From contig JAPLDO010000209.1 of assembly GCA_026391715.1 (NCBI GenBank), positions 1 to 64,000 of the forward strand: a stretch of DNA of 64,000 bases, in the 5' to 3' direction. The notes under the pieces are model-generated. The model was given only the letters and a program-made list of their open reading frames with translations. It ran no database searches and was not told the origin of the DNA. The position numbers and the translations under genes are program-made. Source of the stretch: Bacteroidota bacterium (GTDB lineage Bacteria > Bacteroidota > Bacteroidia > Bacteroidales > FEN-979). This document shows positions 19,457 to 30,000 of the stretch, piece by piece. Within the stretch, counting starts at the first letter, position 1; each line of letters starts with the position of its first letter.

Positions 19457-20422
19457 TTAGCTAACAACCCTCAGAAAAGTTCCAAGCGGCAATTTCCTCT
19501 TTGCCCTGTCTTCGAAATAAAATTCTCCAATCTCCAGTCCGGGAATATCGCCGAAACGGCTTTTCACCAGGCTTTCGGCAACCAATGCTGAAAAACCCAT
19601 GGAATAAAGGCTTAGAACTAAAAAACCATGTTCTGGTTCCAGCAATTGTCGGCATAGCGCTATAAGCTCGTCAATCGAATCCTCTAAAATCCATTTTTCC
19701 CCATCAGGACCTCGTCCATAAGCGGGCGGATCGAGAATAATCCCGTCGTAATGGTTTCCTCGCTTTACTTCCCGCCGCGCGAAATTCATAGCATCTTCAA
19801 CAACCCAACGGATATTGTCCAATCCACTAACGGTCATAATCTCTTTTGCCCAGGTGATTACCGGCTTCACCGAATCAACATGCACCACATCAGCCCCGGC
19901 GGCGCGGGCAGCAAGGGAGGAGCCGCCGGTGTAGGCGAAAAGGTTGAGGACTTTTGCCGGAGAGTTGGTGAGTTGATAAGCTGGTAAGCTGGTAAGCTGG
20001 GAAGTTGGCGATTTTGAACTTTGAACTTTGAACTTTGAACTTTGAACTATAACGTCGTAAATATAATTCCAGTTATTCGCCTGTTCCGGAAATACGCCAA
20101 TGTGACCGAAAGCTGTGAGTCCGAGGCGGAAGGCGAGATTCATGTCTTTGTAGCGATAGCTGATAGTCCATTGATCTGGCATTTGGGTTTTACGGTTCCA
20201 GGTACCGCGTTCTACATCGTCGCCGGGTGACTTTTTCCCTTTAACTCTAACGTAGCGGGCATGTGACATTCGTTCCCATTCGCTATCAGCCAGCACTTTC
20301 TGCCAAACTGCCTGTGGTTCGGGGCGGACCAGGATGTATTTCCCGAAACGCTCCAGCTTTTCGCGGCTTCCTGTGTCTATTAGTTCGTAATCAGACCAGT
20401 GTTTGAAGGTGAGGAGTTCCAT
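19457..20422 (-). CDS. Class I SAM-dependent methyltransferase, RlmI/RlmK-like
   Basis: VLNLFAYTGGSSLAARAAGADVVHVDSVKPVITWAKEI and ILDPPAYGRGPDGEKW; carries a repeat-encoded insertion. Confidence 0.85.
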   Translation of the reverse strand: MELLTFKHWSDYELIDTGSREKLERFGKYILVRPEPQAVWQKVLADSEWERMSHARYVRVKGKKSPGDDVERGTWNRKTQMPDQWTISYRYKDMNLAFRLGLTAFGHIGVFPEQANNWNYIYDVIVQSSKFKVQSSKSPTSQLTSLPAYQLTNSPAKVLNLFAYTGGSSLAARAAGADVVHVDSVKPVITWAKEIMTVSGLDNIRWVVEDAMNFARREVKRGNHYDGIILDPPAYGRGPDGEKWILEDSIDELIALCRQLLEPEHGFLVLSLYSMGFSALVAESLVKSRFGDIPGLEIGEFYFEDRAKRKLPLGTFLRVVS

Positions 20423-20532
20423 ATTTATCTTTATTGAGTATCCGATTGTTTACCTAAATTGACAAAACTAATTTTTCTTTACTACTTTTGGCTGATTCCA
20501 TGTTTATCAACTATAAATATTTCGTCTCTGAC

Positions 20533-20636
20533 GGATCTTTTAAATCACTGACAGGTCTTTTAGACGCTGTCAGGTTTAGAAGTGAGACCTGTCAGGATTA
20601 GAAGTGAAACCTGTTAGTATCTTAAAGACCTGACAT
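20533..20636. repeat. ACCTGTCAGG-type direct and inverted repeats
   Basis: ctgacaggtctttt...ctgtcaggtttagaagtgagacctgtcaggattagaagtgaaacctgt...agacctgac. Confidence 0.65.
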
Positions 20637-20824
20637 ACATGTAATTTTTTTGTGAATATACGCTTTTATATTCAAAAATTAACCCATTTAAAAGGTTACG
20701 ACGCCTGAAGTTCATTGATTGAAAATATCTTGCCTGTCGTTATAAAGATAATTATAAAGGAACTATGTTTGTACCTTATTGGAATTTGAGATATGGAATT
20801 TGAGACTTGAAATTTAAGACTTGT

Positions 20825-21027
20825 GTCCACTCCGAAAAGTCTATGAGAAAGGTTTGCAGTCAATTTACCCACCCCCAACCCCTCCCTTGAAAAGGGAGGG
20901 GAGAAGCACTGCTAAGCACAACAGCAAGATATACAGTTTATTGCCTAAGCAGAGGTACTCCCCTCCCTACGGGTAGGGAGGGGCGGGGGGTGGGTAGATT
21001 CACCTTAAACTACTTTTTGGAGTGGAC
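20825..21027. mobile_element. MITE-like element, about 203 bp, with terminal and nested inverted repeats
   Basis: gtccactccgaaaagt (20825-20840) pairs with actttttggagtggac (21012-21027), 15/16; inner arms acccacccccaacccctccc (20867) and gggaggggcggggggtgggt (20976). Confidence 0.7.
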
Positions 21028-21167
21028 TCAGACTTTGAATTTGCGTTAAAATTTTATAATTTAGCCTTTTGAAGTATTTATGCTGAGTTTGTCTTCAAAT
21101 TTCACTTGGTTTAAAACAATCTGAAACAGAATTAAAATTTACGAAACCAACCACCAAAAATTAATTC

Positions 21168-23870
21168 ATGAAACGGATCATAAATAAAGGAAAGCCAATC
21201 ACTGCGATTGCTGCTTTAATCATTGTTTCGCTGGTCATCGCCGGCATCGTGACGATAACCGGAGAAACTCGGAAGACCACTGGAAAAAGGGAAAAATATG
21301 AAGGTTATCTGTTATCGCTTCAAAAAAATGCGCCTGCGGTTAAACAACAACAAAATGAAAATGATAAACCGGCAGATCAGCCCGACATCGCCGCTTTTCA
21401 TGAATTTCTGATGACTTTTGATCCCGCCACCGGAGCGGTTCCCCGCGAAAGACTGGTAACGGCTTACGAACAAACCCGGTCAATGACGCCATCGGAAAAA
21501 AGCCCCGCGATTTTATGGCAGGGTTATGCATGCAACATGGGCGGTCGCACCCGTGCAATCATGTATGATCCCAATGATTCGTTGCATAAAAAAGTTTGGG
21601 CGGGCGGAGTTACCGGAGGATTGTGGTACAACAACAATATCGCAAGCGCCGGCAGTTTGTGGATACCTGTAGGCGATTTCTGGAGTACTATGGCAATCAG
21701 ATGTCTGGCTTATGATCCACAGAATCCTCAGACATTTTATGTTGGAACAGGCGAAGTTGAAACCGCCATGCAAACCTACCGTGAAAGTTCCGGTCTCGGT
21801 TTCGGCATCGGCAGAAGCGATGACGGCGGAGCTACCTGGTACCATATTCCGGGAACAGAACTCTTTGCTTATGTAACTGATATTGTGGTGAGAGTTGAAA
21901 ACGCTGTAAGCGTTTTATATGTTGGCGTAGCATCGGGATTGTACAAAGGAAGCCAGCATCAAAGTTTGCCATCCGATGGATTATTCCGTTCGGCGGATGA
22001 CGGCGCAACCTGGCAGCAGGTTTTGCCGCTGATTACAGGCTCTACCGTTCCTTATTGTGTTTCCGACATTGCCCTTGGAGCCGATAACCGGCTCTATGTT
22101 GGGACTCGTCCAAATCTCGACGGCGAGGGCGCAGCAGTGTTGTTATATTCCGACAATGGGTTGCAATGGACAGTTAATGAGCAGTTTCAGGCAGAGATTA
22201 AGGCGAGTCCGGGAAACAATATTCCGGGACGCGTTGTACTCGGAAATTCACCGGCAAATTCCAATATCGTCTATGCTTTGATCGCCAGCGGATTTGTCAG
22301 CAACGCAAATGGGTTCATATATTTCTACTGCGATCATATCCTCCGGTCGGCAGATAAAGGCATAACATGGGTTAAGAAACCCCTTCCAACGAACCTGACA
22401 TCGGGAACAAATTTTGCAACCATTGCATGGCATGCACTCGATATTGCCGTAGATCCAAACAATGCCGACTGGCTTTATATCGGCGGTCTGGATGTTCACA
22501 AATCTTTCAACGGCGGGTCATCCTGGCTTCGCGTCAGCGACTGGTCAAAGATGTACAGCGGCGGCGGTCAGGATTACATTCATGCCGATCAACATGCCAT
22601 TGTATATAAACCGGGATCTTCCGATGAAATCCTGTTCGGAAGCGACGGCGGCGTTTTTTACACCAACGAAGGTTCGTCAACAGTTCCTTATTTCTCCGAA
22701 CGCAACAAAGACTATGGAACGCTTCAGGCATACACCTGCGCGCTTAATCCGATAGCCGGGTTTAACCAGTTCTATGGCGGTTTGCAGGATAACGGCTCTC
22801 TTCTGTACCTTGGACTTGGCGATCCGCTTACCATTAACGATATGGTGACAGGCGGAGATGGCGCCTATTGTTTCTTTAATGAACTCAATCCTGCAATATC
22901 AATATCTTCCTATTATTACAATCAGTACACGGTTTTCTATGACTTGAATTATCAGAACTCGCTTGGCTCCTGGTCAAGCGGAACATTTGTCTCTCCTGCC
23001 GACCTCGATTATAAACTTGAAATGCTATATTGTAATGCTGTTGATTATCTGGGTAACTGGCAGGATCAAATTCTCAGGCTTAGCGATCTGACTAATAATT
23101 CCTCGGGAACCTTTATAACCCTGCATACGGGAACTCAGGTATTTTTCACTGCGGTGAAGTATTCGCCCTGGTCGCCAAACGGGTCGTCAACACTTTTTGT
23201 AGGATCTGAATCTGGAAGGTTATTCAAAGTATTGGAAGCGCAAACCGATAATCCTGTGACGACCGATATTGGCAGCGCCGCGTTTCCCACGGCGAGTATC
23301 TCTTCCATTGCTATTGGCAAATCGGAAGATACACTGATGGTGACTTTTTCAAATTATGGTGTTGCCTCTGTTTGGCAAACTTACAATGGCGGGCAAACAT
23401 GGCGCGATGTTGAAGGAAATCTGCCGGATATGCCTGTCAGATGGGCATTATATCATCCTAAGAATAATCGTCAGGCATTGATTGCCACCGAAACCGGGGT
23501 TTGGGAATGTTTCAACCTTGCGGAAAATCCGGTTGAATGGCAGCCCGTCAATGCCGGGATGGCTAATGTTCGCGTTGACATGCTTCAACTTAGAAAAGCT
23601 GATAATACAGTGCTTGCGGCTACACATGGCAGGGGTTTCTTTACAATGATCTGGGATGTTACAACAGGAGTCAAATCTCCGGAAGTACTCACAGTTACTG
23701 CATTTCCTAATCCATCAACCGGACAATTCCGAATTTCTTCATTACTAAGCAAGCCAGGTTCCGTGGAAATAAACATCAGAGATTTTTCTGGAAAAACAGT
23801 TTATGAAGAAAAATGTTTTTCCGAAAAAGCGTTAAACCGGCAGATCAACGTGGCAGGTCAACCCCAATAA
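21168..23870 (+). CDS. Secreted BNR/sortilin-like beta-propeller protein with truncated T9SS sorting domain
   Basis: Repeated SxDGGxTW motifs; C-terminal VTAFPNPSTGQFRISS...SGKTVYEEKC then premature stop. Confidence 0.8.
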   Translation: MKRIINKGKPITAIAALIIVSLVIAGIVTITGETRKTTGKREKYEGYLLSLQKNAPAVKQQQNENDKPADQPDIAAFHEFLMTFDPATGAVPRERLVTAYEQTRSMTPSEKSPAILWQGYACNMGGRTRAIMYDPNDSLHKKVWAGGVTGGLWYNNNIASAGSLWIPVGDFWSTMAIRCLAYDPQNPQTFYVGTGEVETAMQTYRESSGLGFGIGRSDDGGATWYHIPGTELFAYVTDIVVRVENAVSVLYVGVASGLYKGSQHQSLPSDGLFRSADDGATWQQVLPLITGSTVPYCVSDIALGADNRLYVGTRPNLDGEGAAVLLYSDNGLQWTVNEQFQAEIKASPGNNIPGRVVLGNSPANSNIVYALIASGFVSNANGFIYFYCDHILRSADKGITWVKKPLPTNLTSGTNFATIAWHALDIAVDPNNADWLYIGGLDVHKSFNGGSSWLRVSDWSKMYSGGGQDYIHADQHAIVYKPGSSDEILFGSDGGVFYTNEGSSTVPYFSERNKDYGTLQAYTCALNPIAGFNQFYGGLQDNGSLLYLGLGDPLTINDMVTGGDGAYCFFNELNPAISISSYYYNQYTVFYDLNYQNSLGSWSSGTFVSPADLDYKLEMLYCNAVDYLGNWQDQILRLSDLTNNSSGTFITLHTGTQVFFTAVKYSPWSPNGSSTLFVGSESGRLFKVLEAQTDNPVTTDIGSAAFPTASISSIAIGKSEDTLMVTFSNYGVASVWQTYNGGQTWRDVEGNLPDMPVRWALYHPKNNRQALIATETGVWECFNLAENPVEWQPVNAGMANVRVDMLQLRKADNTVLAATHGRGFFTMIWDVTTGVKSPEVLTVTAFPNPSTGQFRISSLLSKPGSVEINIRDFSGKTVYEEKCFSEKALNRQINVAGQPQ

Positions 23871-23934
23871 CCTCGGCTGAATTGCCGTGGCTTGAAGTCA
23901 GAATAGATTAAACCGAAAAGCAGGAAGATGAACG

Positions 23935-24999
23935 ATGCCATCCAACGCCCACAATTACACTGAACTTTACGCGCTTCAGGACAAAGTTTTAAGCGCACTG
24001 GCGGGTAATTTTGGTCCATTTTATCTTACCGGTGGAGCAGCTCTGGCAAGGTTTTATTTAAATCACCGGTACAGCCCTGATCTTGATTTGTTTGCCAACC
24101 GGAATAATGGGTTTGCAACCGCTTCAGAGAAGATTCTGACTATCCTTAAAACACAATTTCACCTCTCCGATAATAAAACAGTTCGGCACCCTGATTTTAT
24201 TCGCCTATGGATATCAGAGAACGAGGAGATGAAGATCGAGATGATTAATAATATTGCAGAACTTCGGGAAATCCCGGTTATGGCAGGCGCGATTCCGGTT
24301 GATACCGTCGAAAATATTCTCGCCAATAAAATAAATACGCTGGTGGAGCGAGATAATCCGAAAGATTTATTCGACGTCGCGTGCATCGCCTCAGATTTTT
24401 CTTTCAACTGGCGGGATATTTTTTCACACGCACGGGATAAAGCCATTCTTTCCCATATTTATGTGCTTATGAAGCTCCGGCGGATTACGAAAACCTTTGC
24501 TTACAACTGGGGCGGAGCTGAACCTTTAAATGTGTTTGAATTAATGGGCATTATTCCACCTTTGAATTTCGACTGGAAGGTTGTATCCCTTACCGTTAGT
24601 AACCAAGTGAATTTATCGCCAAAAGTTCATCCGCTTACCCTCGATGAGATTGACAAAGAACTCAACCGGATTGCCGAAATGCTTTCCAGACTGGTGCGAC
24701 GAAACGATGCCATTGAGATAATTGATCTGGAAAAAATTCCGTCAACATTTACTTTCAACTGGGGAGGCGCTTCGATAAATATCGTCAGAAAGCCGATTAT
24801 TTCTGAATTAGATGTTTTAAACAGGCTAACTACATTTCCTACCGGGGATCTCGAAGGCAGGGAATGGCTGAATAAGCCTTTGAACCTGATAGAATTCAAA
24901 AGTATAATCAGCCGGATTGCCAATGATTTTTCAAAAGCAGGCGACAATTCGCATGGCGCCGGTAAAACGCCGCTGAAGGAGGCAAGACCGGCACATTGA
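23935..24999 (+). CDS. AbiEii/AbiGii-like nucleotidyltransferase (DUF1814-type)
   Basis: FYLTGGAALARFYLNHRYSPDLDLF and LANKINTLVERDNPKDLFDVACI motifs. Confidence 0.8.
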   Translation: MPSNAHNYTELYALQDKVLSALAGNFGPFYLTGGAALARFYLNHRYSPDLDLFANRNNGFATASEKILTILKTQFHLSDNKTVRHPDFIRLWISENEEMKIEMINNIAELREIPVMAGAIPVDTVENILANKINTLVERDNPKDLFDVACIASDFSFNWRDIFSHARDKAILSHIYVLMKLRRITKTFAYNWGGAEPLNVFELMGIIPPLNFDWKVVSLTVSNQVNLSPKVHPLTLDEIDKELNRIAEMLSRLVRRNDAIEIIDLEKIPSTFTFNWGGASINIVRKPIISELDVLNRLTTFPTGDLEGREWLNKPLNLIEFKSIISRIANDFSKAGDNSHGAGKTPLKEARPAH

Positions 25000-25026
25000 C
25001 TTCTTGTGTTTCCCTGACTTCAATCG

Positions 25027-25341
25027 TCAGTGGCAAAACAACGCGTAAGTTTCATTGCATCCATTTGAATAACCATCCGCTCCTCCTGCAACAGATGCAA
25101 GTTCTGTTTCGGTGAGTTCATCTTCCTGTGCACCATCCGTCGTTCGTGGAAGAACAAGATAAACCGTTTCGGAATCTTCCTGTAGAACCCTGATGTTTAT
25201 TGAATCAGGCAGTTTTAACCGGGACTCCTGTTCTATGGTTTCTTTTGGATTTTCCAGCAATCGTTTGCGGAATGTCTCATCTTTCATTGCTTTTTCGATG
25301 AGATATTGTTCGATTTGTTTTCTCTGATTTGAAGTTTCCAT
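25027..25341 (-). CDS. NHLP-leader RiPP (lanthipeptide-type) precursor
   Basis: Nitrile hydratase alpha-like leader (EKAMKDETFRKRLLENPKETIEQE...LPDSINIRVLQEDSETVYLVLP), ASVAGG cleavage motif, core ADGYSNGCNETYALFCH. Confidence 0.88.
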   Translation of the reverse strand: METSNQRKQIEQYLIEKAMKDETFRKRLLENPKETIEQESRLKLPDSINIRVLQEDSETVYLVLPRTTDGAQEDELTETELASVAGGADGYSNGCNETYALFCH

Positions 25342-25423
25342 GTGTATTTGTTAAATGACTAATTTGTTATTATCTGTTTTACGATCAGAATGTTATAATT
25401 TAACCTGTATGCAGTATAAGTCA

Positions 25424-25915
25424 TCAGATATGGTCTTCAACGGCTACATGCAGTTCTGCTGTTTCATCCGTTGCGGGTACAATCTGAACAATTCCGCTGG
25501 CGGGGTTTGGATAGATGAAAATCCTGTTGCGGGTCTTTTCATTGACAGCTATTGGTCCGCTTTCGAATTTGAAAGAGGCGATCCTTGTTTTATTGCTGGC
25601 GCTGCCGCTATACTGGTTTGTGTACCAGAATGTCTCATCGTCGGCGGGATCAATCGAAACAGATGAGTAGTCGCCCCAGCGATTGCTTACCGACTGCGAC
25701 ATGGTTCCCGCGAGGATGGTATCCTCCGCAATGTCGAGAATAGAGGCGCCTGCAAGGTAGGCTGAGTCCGACTGCCCGCAGTAACGTATGCCTGGATACT
25801 CGCCATTGCTTGAGATTGAATATCCCAACCCGATTGTATTGTGTCCATTGAGCAGGATAGAACCCATCCAGCGACTGTTTGTATCCGGGGCGTAAGCGCT
25901 TTGTTGGCGGATCAT
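25424..25915 (-). pseudogene. C-terminal remnant of a T9SS-sorted secreted protein
   Basis: Lacks signal peptide; RIFIYPNPASGIVQIVPATDET sorting-domain start but truncated before completion. Confidence 0.55.
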
Positions 25916-25922
25916 GACATAG

Positions 25923-26891
25923 CTATTTGAGTTCGAGGTCGCTGGTAAGTACTCCTTTCAGCTTGTTGTCGCCGCCAAACAAAGGAATCGCATAAGTTAC
26001 CATCACAACGCTTCCTCCGCCATCATCATAATATGGCGCGCTCCAGAAAGGCGCTTTGGTTGTCGCGGGTACGGCATACCATTCGCTTGCCGTATAGTCA
26101 TACGATTCAGAAATTTCGATCTGTTTGATTTCATTGCCCGAACGATAGAAATATGGCGCTGCTTTCTGAATCTTACCGTCAACTTCTGTGGGTGCAAAGG
26201 CGAATGTTGTTCCATAAAACGATGGATATTTCTTCAGGAAATCGGTGAGAGCTTGTCTCATTTCTAAAGGTTTTAATGGTTTCGATGCAAGTTCTTCCGA
26301 CAACTTACCGAGAGCAGTTTCCACAAGCGATTTTTGTTCTGCGGAAGGCATTTTCAAGATAGATTCATGGTAATGAATCACCCTCCAGCCTTCAGGTTTG
26401 CGTTGCCAAATCCAGGTTTCGCACAAATAACCTTCAAATACCTGGTCTGTGGCGGTAATGTAGTTGTTTTTTAAAAACCCGATCCAGATTGCAAAATCCT
26501 GCGAGGGAAGTTTAACTTCTGAAAAAATGACCTTGATCTGCTGACTTTTTATTCCGCTGTAAACCTTTTTAAACGCTGATTTAAGGTTTGATGCTGAATA
26601 ATGCATACCCTCAGACATATAGATCGAACCGCTGTCGGCGCTCAGTAATTTAAAAGTAGAATCTACATTTAACTGTCCGGCATAGTTGATTATCCCTGAC
26701 ATCAGTTTGTTAATAGTATCGGTAATAGCGGTTTTTTCTTCATTTCCGCTTACGGGCGTTTTACACGAATTGAATAAAACTGCTCCCATAATGAGAGTTA
26801 ATGTTGCCCAGGTAATAAGTTTTTTAAAATGATTTGAAGTTTCCATAATGTGATTTTTGATTAGTTTATATTCCGTTTTTTGTTCATACAT
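25923..26891 (-). CDS. Lipoprotein with NTF2/SnoaL-like domain followed by a partial Cache-like region
   Basis: Lipobox LFNSC; DUF4440-like middle (VFEGYLCETWIWQRKPEGWRVIHYHES); C-terminus WYAVPATTKAPFWSAPYYDDGGGSVVMVTYAIPLF resembles dCache. Confidence 0.6.
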   Translation of the reverse strand: MYEQKTEYKLIKNHIMETSNHFKKLITWATLTLIMGAVLFNSCKTPVSGNEEKTAITDTINKLMSGIINYAGQLNVDSTFKLLSADSGSIYMSEGMHYSASNLKSAFKKVYSGIKSQQIKVIFSEVKLPSQDFAIWIGFLKNNYITATDQVFEGYLCETWIWQRKPEGWRVIHYHESILKMPSAEQKSLVETALGKLSEELASKPLKPLEMRQALTDFLKKYPSFYGTTFAFAPTEVDGKIQKAAPYFYRSGNEIKQIEISESYDYTASEWYAVPATTKAPFWSAPYYDDGGGSVVMVTYAIPLFGGDNKLKGVLTSDLELK

Positions 26892-26905
26892 ATTTTTGTC
26901 TTTTT

Positions 26906-26992
26906 ACCGCGGAGACACGGATTACACGGAGTTGAAGAAATTAAAAAATCTCCGTGTTTCTCCATGATCTCCATGTCTACGCGGTCCATTTT
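26906..26992. repeat. Imperfect inverted repeat (ACCGCGGAGACACGGA ... CTACGCGGT)
   Basis: Arms accgcggagacacgga...cacgga / tccgtgtttctcc...gtctacgcggt. Confidence 0.55.
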
Positions 26993-27003
26993 TTTCATAT
27001 TTA

Positions 27004-30000
27004 TCATGGATTATTCATATAAGCTTTCAACCGCGCCAGATACTGCTGCCTTGCTACATCAGTATCGAAGTAATCAAACTGACCGAGCGATTCCTGTAGC
27101 GCGAAATAGTCTTTCAGCAGGGCATAGTAGGAACTATTACGCGACATGCTGCTGGTGATGTACTGCTGTTGAGCATCCAGCACATCGAGAATGTTTTTTT
27201 TCCCAAGCAGGTATTGATTTGTCACCAGCTCAAGATTCCTTAGTGCGGCGGTTTCGGCAAGCAGCCATTGTTTATGACTGAGATAATCCGACATCAGGGT
27301 GGTGAGGTTACTGCGAATTGCCGATTCGAGCTGGTCAAGCTGCGACTGTTTTTCACTTTTGCGCTGCGCAAGGGTGAGGCGGGCTTTTTGCATAGTTGCA
27401 TTATTCTTAAGCCCGGTAAACAGGGGAATCTCCACTTTTGCCTGAATATTCCAGGTATCTTCAGGCGGAGGATAAGGCCATCCGTCCGGAGTTGTCTGGT
27501 ATAGCCGATTGGTGTAGCCGCCCGACAAGGTTGTATTCGGTATAAACCTGGAGATGTTTGCCGACCTCGAAAATTGCTCCTGGGCGGTAATGATAAAATC
27601 ATACTGGCGGATCACCGGTGATTTCATAATTCCTTCCTTTACCAGAAAACGGCTCAGTTTTTCAAGTCGGATGGGATCTTCGAGGATTTGGAAAAATCCT
27701 GAATCGGAAATCAGCATGCCGGATGTTTCAAGTTCCACATCAGCCAGATCATAAGAAACCAGAAATCTTACATGAATTAACTCGAGCAGTTTGTAAACAG
27801 CCTGGGTCATATTGGAGTAGGAGTTGATAACATCTTTTTTTGATTTGGCAACTTCGATCTGCCAGCGATATACCTCGTTTTCACCCACCGAACCCGATTC
27901 TTTTTTCATCACCGACACATCCAGGTTCGACCTGCTAATCATCAGGTTGTTAAGCAACAGCAGGAAATTATGGCGGCTTTCGAGGATGTTCAGGTAGGCT
28001 TTGGCAACCTGGTTGCCAATATTCAGTTTTTGGGTATTCATCTCTTCCTCCAGAGCCTGCTGGTTCGATGCTGTTACTTTGAGGTTTGCCCAGTCAGGCT
28101 CAGAGTAAACCGACTGTGAAATGTTTCCGCTTGCCGAAACCACTTGTGGCGACTGATAATTTTTGTTGTCATTCAAAGCGCCCAGCGCATAAACGCCGAG
28201 GTTCGGAAGCAGACTGGAGCGGGCGATATCAATGTTCTTTGCGCCGGCTTTCACTTCGAAGCTTTTCGCCACAAGAGCCCGGTTACTATCCAGAGCCAGC
28301 ATCATCACCTCTTTCAGATGGATAAACTGAACCGAAGTATCCTTTTTAAGCAGGTCAACAATGGTTGCCTCTGTAAGAATATCCCATGACAGTAATTTAA
28401 GTCCGAGTTTGTAAAATGTGCCAAGATTCAGAAAAAGTCCCTTGCCGGTAAGCAGTTCCACCGGAAGTGAAGATGCGTTTACTCCGAGAAGAATCTGCTG
28501 GATATCGAGAGCGATTCGTTTTGAAAGACGGTCAATGAGGCGCGGATAAAGCGAAGCCAGCGCGCCCGCCTCCACATCCACCTGGTCGAATCCGAAAGTT
28601 GGCAGCTTCCTGGCATTAAGCGAATCAATGAGGGCGCTGAATTGAACTTCGCTCATCTTATAGAGAGCTTCGAGGTAAACCGCGTTCGTTTCTTTCGGTA
28701 GGGCTTTGATGATTTCCGCCGCCGAAGTATCGCCTCGAATCAGGTTCATTCTTACTCCGTTTATGGTATCGAAATTGGTGAATGGTCGGCGTCCGGGGTT
28801 CAGAATGTCGAGATAATCCGCGCTTACCACAATAGAAAGATTATCGAAATTCGCAATCTTTTTCATCTCTGCGAATTCATTTTCTATGGAAGGCTTCAAC
28901 TGAATATAGGTCAGGTTGTTTATGCCGCTGGAGCCATGAGTAAATGGAATGTCTTGCAGAACGCGGTTCAGGACCGGGGCGGCGATAACGGGTTTGGTAA
29001 TGTTTTTGCGGTGACAGAGGTCATGGGTGGCGAGCACGCCCAGAGACACGATTATATCCACATTTTTATCGGCGAGAAGTTTGTCGTTTATAGCTTTTAC
29101 GCTTTCAAGCGACCATTGCCCTGTGAATGCCGGAGGTTCAGCAAAAACTACCTCTACCTGACCTGCCATAAGGCTTTTAATCTCCTTCTCCATGGTTGAC
29201 CTGTAAAGGGTATTTACCCTTGCCTCACCATCGAATACCATGGCAATTCGAACTTTCTGCATGTTGAATTCAAGAGGTTCCTGCGCAAGGGAGTGAGAAG
29301 CGCCGGCAAAGGAGAAAAACGTCATCAGCAAAAGCAATGCGATTGCCGGTACTGAGGCATGTTTACGGCGTTTGCGTTCATCTCGTTTTTCCATCATCCG
29401 GGCAACTTTTTCATATATAATCGGAACAACCACCAATGTCAGAAACATGGAACTCGTTAAACCCCCAATCAAAGCCCAGGCAAGTCCGTTTTTCCATTCG
29501 GCGCCCGCGCCCGCAGCCATTGCGATAGGCATCATTCCAAAGACCATAGCGAAGGTAGTCATAAAGATCGGGCGGATACGCATTTTCCCGGCATCCATCA
29601 GAGCGTCGTAAATCGTCTCTCCTTCAGCCCTGCGCTCGTTGGCGCGATCCACTATCAGAATGGCGTTCTTGGCGACAAGTCCTATCATCATAATGATACC
29701 AAGGATGGAAAAAACATTGATTGTGTTTCCCGTTAGCGCCAGCGCGAGTATTGCCCCGATGAGCGCCACCGGGATTGAGAACAGCACAACAAAGGGATAG
29801 ATGAATGAATCGTACAGGATCACCATGATAAAGTAAACGAAGATAACGGCGGCGATGAGCGCGACGAAAAGACTGAGGAAGGAGGTAAGCATCTCTTCCT
29901 GGTCTCCGCCGAAACCGATGGTTGTTCCTCCCGCTTTGGCGGCGCCCAGCCGGGCGGTAAATGCCTGAACAATTGAGCCGGCAGGAGAGCCGTCGGTATA

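Noticed and set aside
23935-24999. Complete AbiE toxin-antitoxin pair
   Set aside because: No AbiEi-like antitoxin ORF on either side.
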